64,000 nt of DNA, from contig JBFLZC010000004.1 in the NCBI GenBank assembly GCA_040756375.1, forward strand, positions 248,001 to 312,000, in the 5' to 3' direction. Made by a program: the position numbers and the translations under genes. Source of the DNA: VGSG01 sp040756375. GTDB taxonomy: Bacteria; Desulfobacterota; Desulfomonilia; Desulfomonilales; Desulfomonilaceae. Position 1 is the first letter of the stretch. Each line of letters opens with the position of its first letter. Below the pieces are notes generated by a model, which saw nothing but the letters and a program-made list of their open reading frames with translations, had not been told where the DNA came from and ran no database searches. Of the stretch, positions 8,250-14,555 are shown in pieces.

Positions 8250-9110
8250 ATGAAGACCTACTTGGAATGCCTGCCCTGTGTGATGCGCCAGGCCCTGGAA
8301 GGCGCACGGCACGTGGTCGCGGATTCGGCCATCGCGGAAGAAGCGCTGCGGCGGGCCGCGCACGCTGTGAGTGCGGCTGATCTAAACGTCCCATCACCTG
8401 TGCTAATCGGTACCGTCCACCAAATGATTCGTGAGCTCGTTGGAGAGGACGATCCGTACAAGGCCGCCAAAGAGATCTGCAACCGGACTGCGCTCAATCT
8501 GTACCCTGTGCTAAAGCGAGTTATTGAGACCTCGACCAATCCCCTGGAAACAGCTATCCGGATTGCGATTGCGGGCAATGCCATTGATTTTGTGGTGGAT
8601 CCCGACGCGGATCAATCGGACCTCATGCGACTCGTGGAACAAGCGCGGGCTGCTCCTCTGCCGAAGCAAACAGTAGCAGCGTTTGCAAGAGCCGTGGAGC
8701 GGGGCGGCTCCATACTCTACGTGGGCGACAATGCGGGGGAAATAGTCTTTGACCGGCTGCTCATCGAGCAATTACCGGCTTACAAAATCGCCTACGTGGT
8801 GAGAGGCCGCCCAGTGATCAATGATGTGACCATGATCGATGCACAGACTACCGGGGTATCGGACGTGGTCGAGGTGATTTCGAGCGGTTCGGACCTGCCT
8901 GGGACAGTGTTGTCACGCTGTTCCGAGGAGTTCCGTATCCGTTTCAATCGTGCGGACCTCATTATTTCAAAGGGGCAGGGGAACTTCGAAACCCTTGACG
9001 ATACCGGTAAGGAAACCTTCTTCCTCTTCAAGGCCAAGTGCGTGGTGATGCAATTGCATATCGGCTGCAGTATCGGCGACTTGATGTTCCTGCACAAGAG
9101 AAGCGCATAA
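8250..9110 (+). CDS. DUF89/ARMT1-like metal-dependent phosphatase, 286 aa
   Basis: The N-terminus MKTYLECLPCVMRQALEGAR with paired cysteines (C7, C10) is typical of archaeal/bacterial DUF89 proteins. The core motifs GDNAGEIVFDRL (around residue 158), VRGRPVINDVT and ISKGQGNFETL are those of the DUF89 damage-control phosphatase fold, with Asp/Asn metal ligands. The family dephosphorylates sugar phosphates and damaged phosphometabolites. The spacing of 69 bp after AOR on the same strand suggests it could be the last gene of the catabolic unit, perhaps removing stray phosphorylated products of the upstream phosphotransferase; that link is speculative. Confidence 0.85.
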   Translation: MKTYLECLPCVMRQALEGARHVVADSAIAEEALRRAAHAVSAADLNVPSPVLIGTVHQMIRELVGEDDPYKAAKEICNRTALNLYPVLKRVIETSTNPLETAIRIAIAGNAIDFVVDPDADQSDLMRLVEQARAAPLPKQTVAAFARAVERGGSILYVGDNAGEIVFDRLLIEQLPAYKIAYVVRGRPVINDVTMIDAQTTGVSDVVEVISSGSDLPGTVLSRCSEEFRIRFNRADLIISKGQGNFETLDDTGKETFFLFKAKCVVMQLHIGCSIGDLMFLHKRSA

Positions 9111-9443
9111 TCCACGATTCTGCTGCAACTGCAAGACCATTGCGCATTGCTCGTCCGAGTAACCGCTGGTATCATACCTAATACGACCCTGGTCGGACTT
9201 ATTTGTGTCCCTCCTCGACCACAGGCCACGTATTGTATTTAAGCCTTCTTGAAATGGGGAATGGGGGGCAGCGAATGTTTACGTTGACTCCAGCGGTCGC
9301 GATGAGATCGGGTGTAATAATTGTATTCCTGCGATAAGCGCGGATTCGGTCATCTCTTTATGTGAATGATATTAGTAAGTTTTCACGAAACACAAATCAA
9401 ATTTTCGCTATCTGTCACCATTAGCCGAGAGGAGGGGGAATTG
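9111..9443. other. 333-bp non-coding gap before iorA
   Basis: No ORF with family similarity is seen here. The only clear element is the GGAGGGGGAATTG ribosome-binding site directly before the iorA ATG at 9444. A- and T-rich stretches between 9360 and 9420 could contain a promoter, but no convincing -35/-10 pair was found. Confidence 0.5.
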
Positions 9444-9947
9444 ATGAAGGAGAAGACAGGTCGAGAAGGTTTTAGTACGTTCACACTTAACGTCAACCGA
9501 AAAGACTACAAGGTTGCCGCACTGCCGGATACTCCACTCCTGTGGGTGATCCGAGAGGACCTTGGTCTCACAGGCACGAAATTTGGTTGCGGCCTCACAG
9601 TCTGTGGTGCTTGCACAGTACTCGTCGATGGTGACCCCGTTCGTTCTTGCGGCAGTTCAGTGTCGGAAATGGAAGGAAAAGAGATCATCACCATCGAGGG
9701 GCTTACTCCCGACGGGATGCACCCGGTGCAGAAGGCCTGGATCGAGGATGAGGTACCTCAGTGCGGTTACTGTCATTCGGGCCAGATCATGTCTGCCGTC
9801 GCGCTGTTGGCCGAGAATCCCAACCCTACCGATGCCGACATTGACGAAATGATGTCTGACAACCTTTGTCGCTGCGGCACATATCAACGCATTCGCCGAG
9901 CCATCCGTCGAGCAGCCAAGATGATGGCTGAGGGAGGGAAAAAATGA
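9444..9947 (+). CDS. iorA: Isoquinoline 1-oxidoreductase-type [2Fe-2S] subunit, 167 aa
   Basis: The small iron-sulfur subunit of a xanthine-oxidase-family molybdenum hydroxylase. Plant-type [2Fe-2S] ligands Cys49, Cys54, Cys57 and Cys69 lie in FGCGLTVCGACTVL and RSC; the second cluster is bound by Cys107, Cys110 (CGYCHSGQ) and Cys142, Cys144 (LCRCGTYQRIR). The subunit passes electrons from the molybdenum site to an external acceptor. The ATG at 9444 with GGAGG is preferred over an in-frame ATG at 9366 because family similarity begins just after it. The stop overlaps the iorB start by 4 nt (ATGA), so the two are translationally coupled. Confidence 0.92.
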   Translation: MKEKTGREGFSTFTLNVNRKDYKVAALPDTPLLWVIREDLGLTGTKFGCGLTVCGACTVLVDGDPVRSCGSSVSEMEGKEIITIEGLTPDGMHPVQKAWIEDEVPQCGYCHSGQIMSAVALLAENPNPTDADIDEMMSDNLCRCGTYQRIRRAIRRAAKMMAEGGKK

Positions 9948-12109
9948 GCCAGGTTATAAACGTGAGCCGTCGCGATTTTCTCAAGACCGGCGTGGCAGTG
10001 GGCGGAGGCTTGATACTCGGGTGTTCCTTGCCTCTGGGCGACGCGGCCAGCCAGTCCGCGACTCAGCCGGCCACGGGCACGGCCATCAACGCGTTTGTCC
10101 GCATTGGAACTGACGACGTGGTCACCATTATCGTCAACCACTCCGAAATGGGGCAGGGCGTCTACACGTCGATGCCAATGCTGGTGGCCGAGGAATTGGA
10201 AATCAACTTGTCCAAGGTGCGTGTCGAGGCCGCGCCTGTGGATCCCGCGTACAACCATACTGCATTTGGAATTCAAGTCACTGGCGGCAGCACCAGTGTG
10301 GCCAGCGAGTGGGAGCGGTTGCGCACGGTGGGCGCGAGTGCCCGAGAAATGCTGATAGCGGCTGCGGCCGACTCGTGGAAAGTCGACAAGGCAACCTGCC
10401 GTGCGGAGAACGGAGCAGTAATCCACTCGAGCGGCAAGAGAGTCACGTACGGCCAGATCGCGGACAAAGCTGCGAAAATGCCAGTCCCGAAGGAAGTAGC
10501 CCTCAAAGATCCTTCCCAATTTAAAACCATCGGTAAACCGATGAAGCGGCTTGACACTCCGGAAAAGACGAATGGCAAGGGCATCTTCGGAATTGACGTC
10601 AAGGTCCCCGACATGCTCGTCGCGCTGGTCGCCCGACCGCCGGTGTTTGGCGGCAAGGTGAAAAGCTTCAAGGCTGATAGGGCCAAGGCGGTCCCAGGTG
10701 TCAAGCAGGTGGTTCAGATCCCGGCCGGAGTGGCGGTGGTTGCCACCGGTTTCTGGCCCGCAAAAGTCGCGCGGGACGCGCTGGAAATCGAATGGGATGA
10801 TGGGCCCAACGCAAATCTTTCGTCGGAGACGTTACTTGAACAATACGCCAAGCTGGCCAAGACCTTGGGAAAAGTCGCACGGAAGGATGGTGATCCTCAA
10901 CGGGCGCTCACCAGAGCGGCCAAAACCATCGAGGCAGAGTTTGCGGTGCCCTTTCTTGCCCATGCCACGATGGAGCCTTTGAACTGTGTGGTCGATCTCC
11001 GGTCGGACCGTTGCGAAATCTGGACCGGTACCCAGTTTCAGACTGTGGATCGGATGGAGGCTGCTAAGGTCGCGGGACTTAGGCCCGAGCAGGTAGAGAT
11101 CCATACCACGCTGCTGGGTGGCGGTTTCGGGCGCCGCGCCAATCCGCATTCGGACTTTGTCGTGCTGGCGGTTCAGGTGGCCAAGGAGGTCAAGCAGCCA
11201 GTCAAGGTTATGTGGAGCCGCGAAGACGACACGCGAGGCGGGTACTACCGCCCGTTGTGGTACGACCGCATCGCGGGAGGTCTCGACGCCACCGGCAAAC
11301 CCGTGGCCTGGCAGCATACCATCGTGGGACAGTCGATCTTGACCGGCACTCCCTTTGAAGCGGCCATGGTCAAGGACGGAGTGGATGAAACATCGGTCGA
11401 GGGCGCCAAAGATATCCCTTACAACATTCCCAATGTCCTGGTGGACCTGCACAGCCCGAAGATTGGAGTGCCTGTCCAATGGTGGCGATCTGTGGGTCAT
11501 TCACACACTGCCTTTGTCGTGGAATCTTTCATGGATGAGTTAGCCCATGCGGCGGGCAAAGACCCGTACGAGTTTCGCCGCAGGCTGCTTGCCAACCAGC
11601 CTCGTCACAAAGGCGTATTGGAACTGGCTGCGCAGAAAGCAGGTTGGGGGACACAGTTGCCGGCCGGCCAAGGAAGGGGAATCGCGCTGCACAAGTCCTT
11701 TGGAAGTCATATTGCTCAAGTCGCGGAAGTCTCGGTGTCCGACCGGGGCACCGTTAAGGTGCATCGAGTGGTGTGTGCTGTGGACTGCGGCAGAGTCGTT
11801 AATCCAAACACAATCGAGGCCCAAATGGAGTCTGGAATCGCATTCGGTCTATCCGCGATCCTGTATGGCGCGATCACCTTGAAGAACGGCCGCGTTGAGC
11901 AATCCAGTTTTAAAAACTACCCGATAGTGACGATGAGGTCGATGCCCCAAGTGGAAGTTCACATTGTCCCAAGCCAAGAGCCACCCACGGGCGTGGGAGA
12001 GCCGGGGGTGCCGCCCATTGCTCCGGCAGTGGCAAATGCCGTCTTCGCGGCAACAGGGAAGCGAATCAGGAGTTTGCCCATAAGGGCCGAGGAACTGAAA
12101 AAAGCTTGA
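9944..12109 (+). CDS. iorB: Isoquinoline 1-oxidoreductase-type molybdopterin subunit with Tat signal, 721 aa
   Basis: The large catalytic subunit of an IorAB-type molybdenum hydroxylase. A twin-arginine signal (SRRDFLKTG, residues 8-16, then a hydrophobic stretch) predicts export to the periplasm with its small partner. Molybdopterin-binding segments include HSEMGQGVYTSMPMLVAEEL, LLGGGFGRR and QWWRSVGHSHTAFVVESFMDE; the active-site Glu is residue 686 in GVGEPGVPP. The family hydroxylates N-heterocycles or oxidises aldehydes using water, with no FAD subunit; cytochrome c usually accepts electrons, but no cytochrome gene follows here. Substrate unknown. Sequence quality and length agree with an intact gene. 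Confidence 0.92.
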   Translation: MSQVINVSRRDFLKTGVAVGGGLILGCSLPLGDAASQSATQPATGTAINAFVRIGTDDVVTIIVNHSEMGQGVYTSMPMLVAEELEINLSKVRVEAAPVDPAYNHTAFGIQVTGGSTSVASEWERLRTVGASAREMLIAAAADSWKVDKATCRAENGAVIHSSGKRVTYGQIADKAAKMPVPKEVALKDPSQFKTIGKPMKRLDTPEKTNGKGIFGIDVKVPDMLVALVARPPVFGGKVKSFKADRAKAVPGVKQVVQIPAGVAVVATGFWPAKVARDALEIEWDDGPNANLSSETLLEQYAKLAKTLGKVARKDGDPQRALTRAAKTIEAEFAVPFLAHATMEPLNCVVDLRSDRCEIWTGTQFQTVDRMEAAKVAGLRPEQVEIHTTLLGGGFGRRANPHSDFVVLAVQVAKEVKQPVKVMWSREDDTRGGYYRPLWYDRIAGGLDATGKPVAWQHTIVGQSILTGTPFEAAMVKDGVDETSVEGAKDIPYNIPNVLVDLHSPKIGVPVQWWRSVGHSHTAFVVESFMDELAHAAGKDPYEFRRRLLANQPRHKGVLELAAQKAGWGTQLPAGQGRGIALHKSFGSHIAQVAEVSVSDRGTVKVHRVVCAVDCGRVVNPNTIEAQMESGIAFGLSAILYGAITLKNGRVEQSSFKNYPIVTMRSMPQVEVHIVPSQEPPTGVGEPGVPPIAPAVANAVFAATGKRIRSLPIRAEELKKA

Positions 12110-12141
12110 AGACTTCCCTATCAGAGTTGCCGGCTTAAGGC

Positions 12142-12155
12142 ACCCGTTATCGGGT
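12142..12155 (+). terminator. Weak candidate terminator after iorB
   Basis: ACCCG (12142-12146) and CGGGT (12151-12155) form a short stem 32 bp after the iorB stop, followed by CTACGTTTG. The stem is short and the T-run poor. Confidence 0.2.
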
Positions 12156-12225
12156 CTACGTTTGGGGAGGATTGGAGGGGAGATCATAGGCGTTAAGATA
12201 AGATCACTATATTTGGCCTTGGGTG

Positions 12226-12482
12226 GCCCCAGAGGGGCAACCGAAAATAGCCCGGCGATTCATCCCGGGAAAAGACGCCGCAATCTCCGGTACTTATAGT
12301 CCCAGAGGGACGACAGAAAGCTTGCCCCGGGCTTGCCCCGGGGCCGGAATTACGTCGTCGGATAGGGTACGGGTTCCGAAGCAACTCTGCCGTCCCTCCG
12401 GGACTAAGAGGTGTTATTCTTTGACGATTCGCCTCACCCTGCAATGAATTGCCGGGCTACTATCTGTGTGTCCCTGCGGGAC
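12226..12482. repeat. Cluster of four REP-like palindromic units in two orientations
   Basis: Four related units are visible. Each has a 5-bp hairpin (GCCCC-AGA-GGGGC at 12226-12238; GTCCC-AGA-GGGAC at 12299-12311; GTCCC-TCC-GGGAC at 12392-12404; GTCCC-TGC-GGGAC at 12470-12482), followed by an AGA-rich joint and a second GC hairpin. The first two read on the + strand, the last two on the minus strand. Units one and four share the joint TAGCCCGGC plus ATTCAT (12249-12262 and, inverted, about 12446-12459). The arrangement resembles REP/BIME clusters dispersed by RAYT-type transposases; no such transposase is in the window. Small ORFs crossing this region are not credible genes. Confidence 0.75.
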
Positions 12483-12526
12483 TCCAGAATTCAGAGAATA
12501 AGTTGGGCCTTATTTTAGCGCCAATG

Positions 12527-12550
12527 GGAGGGGAGATGAGTCTCCCCTCC
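12527..12550. terminator. Perfect 10-bp hairpin, possible bidirectional terminator
   Basis: GGAGGGGAGA (12527-12536) pairs with TCTCCCCTCC (12541-12550) around the loop TGAG. It lies between the + strand iorAB genes and the minus-strand thioredoxin gene, so it could end transcription from either side, but neither side shows a strong T-run. The remaining bases up to 12675 hold no recognisable gene. Confidence 0.4.
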
Positions 12551-12675
12551 AAGTTATTGCGCAATGATGCGCTCTTGCAGCGGATCTCCGAGGCGAAGCC
12601 CCGGAGTGTTCGCCGAAGCCGAGGGCTTTCATGATTCGTTGTAGCTCTTTAGCTATGGGAGTTGGTACGCGTTCT

Positions 12676-13188
12676 TTACTCTGCGTCTAGGTGGATGCCG
12701 GCCTCTGCAAGCATGGCCACGATCCGTTTCTTAGTGGGCGCGCTGCCGGCCGGAAACACCTTGCCGTTTATGACCAGTGCGGGAGGTTTGACAAAGCCGT
12801 ACGAAGCAATTTCGGGCAGGTCTCTGATGTGTTCGACGGACGCGGGTAGCTTGAGTTCCGCCATGTATTGAATGACTCGTTCCAGGAGCTGGTCGCATTG
12901 GGAACACCCCGGTCCGAGCACCTTGACGGAGAGCCCCGCGTCACGTTCTTCTTCGTAAGACTGGCCCAGGAACTTGCGAAATTCTCGAACGAGGGCTTCG
13001 CTGTATTGGTCTTGAGCGGAACCGGGAATGTAGTTCTGCTTCTTCACGCGTTCGAGCAGTGCAAGGCCGACCTCTTGATCGGGCTTATCCGCAAGAGTTT
13101 CTTTCACTTCGTCGAACAGGTCCGCGAGACCTACGATCCCCACTTCGCCATCACCAAGCCGAATGCGGGTATAATCCGAGCCGGACAT
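12676..13188 (-). CDS. Thioredoxin-fold protein with N-terminal extension, 170 aa
   Basis: The C-terminal half (about residues 86-170) is a small thioredoxin/glutaredoxin-like domain of the TM0996/MTH895 type: VKVLGPGCSQCDQLLERV with the redox pair Cys95/Cys98, then FVKPPALVINGKVFPAGSAP with the cis-proline region. The N-terminal ~75 residues (GLADLFDEV, then NYIPGSAQDQYSEALVREF) form a helical extension that I recall from redox proteins next to ArsR regulators and DUF318 permeases. It is probably a thiol-disulfide reductase in the cytoplasm acting with arsenic or metal homeostasis. The ATG follows GGTGGA. It lies downstream of the ArsR gene on the same strand; the expected permease is missing. 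Confidence 0.8.
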   Translation of the reverse strand: MSGSDYTRIRLGDGEVGIVGLADLFDEVKETLADKPDQEVGLALLERVKKQNYIPGSAQDQYSEALVREFRKFLGQSYEEERDAGLSVKVLGPGCSQCDQLLERVIQYMAELKLPASVEHIRDLPEIASYGFVKPPALVINGKVFPAGSAPTKKRIVAMLAEAGIHLDAE

Positions 13189-13202
13189 ACGTTATCCACC
13201 AT

Positions 13203-13274
13203 TCACTTGACGAATAGACAGCCACACTCAGCAGGGCAGGCAGCTTGCCCGCATAGCCCAAGAGTCTCCGTCAT
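13203..13274 (-). CDS. Possible 23-aa Cys-rich peptide
   Basis: A short frame between the ArsR and thioredoxin genes, read on the minus strand, encodes MTETLGLCGQAACPAECGCL and three more residues. It has four cysteines (C8, C13, C17, C19) in 23 residues, and a GGAG sits about 10 nt ahead of its ATG. It ends 14 nt before the thioredoxin start, so it could be a metal-binding mini-protein or simply chance. No homologue can be named. Confidence 0.3.
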   Translation of the reverse strand: MTETLGLCGQAACPAECGCLFVK

Positions 13275-13343
13275 CTCGTCAGGGCTCCGGATATGGAAGG
13301 CGCTCGAACGACCGGTATACGAGTAAACGATTCCCGGGAAAGA

Positions 13344-13442
13344 TCAGCACGTTCCCGAGAGGCAGGCCAGTGATATGACCACGATGAGTGCCGCTGACAA
13401 GATAAGAAGTTCCACAATATTTGATGTCACGTTATGAGTCAT
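13344..13442 (-). CDS. Possible 32-aa single-pass membrane mini-protein
   Basis: A minus-strand frame encodes a 32-residue peptide with a polar start (MTHNVTSNIVE), a strongly hydrophobic core (LLILSAALIVVISLA) and a C-terminal CLSGTC. The ATG follows GAGAGG at good spacing. Position between the ArsR and thioredoxin genes suggests an unrecognised member of that operon. The features are what one expects for a real small membrane protein, but no family is known to me. Confidence 0.45.
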   Translation of the reverse strand: MTHNVTSNIVELLILSAALIVVISLACLSGTC

Positions 13443-13529
13443 TGAATCCTCTCTATCATTCGAACTCCGCACGCGCCGGCATCCCTTTACAATATCCTAG
13501 AGTACGCGCTCATGCGGCGAACAGCGCCG

Positions 13530-13853
13530 TCACCGCGCCAAGACCGAGCGCTGCTCTTCCAATTTTCCCAGAACTACTCCCTCCACGCAGGTAAGAAAGT
13601 CTACCGAACAGGGCATGGAGAGCCGATACATCATCTTGAGCCCATCTCGCCGGTCCGTCACGATGCCTGCTTTCTTCAGTATTGCCAGGTGCTTGGACAC
13701 GTTGGGCATGCCGGTTCCCACATGCTCGACGATTTCGCAGACGCACCGTTCGCCTTGGTGGAGGAACTCGATCACGCCCAGCCGGAGCGGGTGTCCCATT
13801 GCCTTGAATACTTCCGCTTTCAGGCGCAATCTCTGTTCTTCTTTCTCATCCAT
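13530..13853 (-). CDS. arsR: ArsR-family metalloregulator, 107 aa
   Basis: A winged-helix ArsR/SmtB regulator: FKAMGHPLRLGVIEFL near the start and the recognition helix in GMPNVSKHLAILKKAGIVT. The alpha3-type metal site ERCVCEIV carries Cys37 and Cys39, as in As(III)/Cd(II) sensors, and two more cysteines (Cys82, Cys89) lie near the C-terminus. It would repress its own operon until a thiophilic metal(loid) binds. The ATG at 13853 is chosen because family similarity begins there; an in-frame ATG at 13910 would translate through the palindromic operator. Genes downstream on the minus strand are the two mini-ORFs and the thioredoxin-like protein. Confidence 0.88.
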   Translation of the reverse strand: MDEKEEQRLRLKAEVFKAMGHPLRLGVIEFLHQGERCVCEIVEHVGTGMPNVSKHLAILKKAGIVTDRRDGLKMMYRLSMPCSVDFLTCVEGVVLGKLEEQRSVLAR

Positions 13854-13868
13854 GGGGCTCTCCGGTAA

Positions 13869-13886
13869 ACCATTTTCCCAAATGGT
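13869..13886. promoter_or_regulatory. Palindromic operator upstream of arsR
   Basis: ACCATTT (13869-13875) and AAATGGT (13880-13886) form a perfect inverted repeat with a 4-bp spacer, 15 bp upstream of the arsR ATG. Each half is followed outward by a GGTAAACC-like copy. An AT-rich inverted repeat at this position is typical of ArsR-type autorepression sites. Confidence 0.65.
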
Positions 13887-14204
13887 AAACCAGATCCTGC
13901 CCGTCGTCAAGCCTGTTCGCCTACAAAAAACCTCTTCCCGGGGCCCGCTCTACGCGAGAACTGCGAAACCGCCTAGAGAAGTGGCTCTTATACATCCTGG
14001 TTTTTGAGAGGTCAACCCCCTATTGATGCGATTGGTGCAAACGCTGGACTGAGAGCCGCGAGCGAGATGCCGTCGAAGGCGATCTTCACTAATCGCGTGC
14101 ACTGAGGCCGGAGCCCTCAACAGCCGAGCCCTCTTTAGCGGGAGCAAGTTGATTCTGCACGAGAGGAGGAGGATCATGTAAGGTCGGCTCATAGGCCAGA
14201 CTCC
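13887..14204. other. Non-coding stretch between arsR and the glycan-locus promoter
   Basis: No gene was recognised in these 318 bases. The region separates the minus-strand ArsR unit from the + strand polysaccharide locus. Short ORFs on both strands lack family features. Confidence 0.5.
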
Positions 14205-14233
14205 TTGTCAAGACGCGCACTCATTGATAAAAT
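14205..14233 (+). promoter_or_regulatory. Sigma70-type promoter for the glycan locus
   Basis: TTGTCA (14205-14210) and TAAAAT (14228-14233) each match the consensus at five of six bases and are separated by exactly 17 bp. This is one of the best promoter candidates in the window and would start transcription near 14240, giving a leader of about 315 nt before the first gene. Confidence 0.6.
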
Positions 14234-14239
14234 AGTAGC

Positions 14240-14555
14240 CACGCCAAAAGGCTCTCAGGGCCGTGGTCGCGGCACGGCCCGCATTTGGAGCATGTTAGAG
14301 CGATAGGGCCTAATTAAGCGTCCACAGGTCCTGCCGGAGCGGGATGTACCGTTCCGTGCAAGGCGCTGCCGCCTTGCTGCGGCACGCTTCATGGGTCCAA
14401 CAGGTCGCTGCGCGGTGTGCATGTCTCGCGCGAGGCGAGGTCTGCGCGGGATGGCCCCGTAAAGTTTGTAAAACCTATGAGATATCCATTCGCGGCGAGG
14501 GCGGAGCCGAAGAAAAAAGCCCGGTGCTTTAGTCAAGAATTCCTTTTCTCGCACC
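14240..14555 (+). other. Long untranslated leader of the glycan locus
   Basis: About 315 nt lie between the predicted start site and the dehydratase ATG. GGGCCGTG (14258-14265) pairs with CACGGCCC (14273-14280) close to the 5' end, and AAGGCG/CGCCTT and GCCGC/GCGGC stems can form near 14360-14390. No known riboswitch or ops (GGCGGTAG) element was recognised, and no ORF is convincing. No good Shine-Dalgarno precedes the ATG at 14556. Confidence 0.4.

Noticed and set aside
12193..12447. Short ORFs across the palindromic repeats
   Set aside because: They are made only of repeat sequence and have no ribosome site or family similarity.
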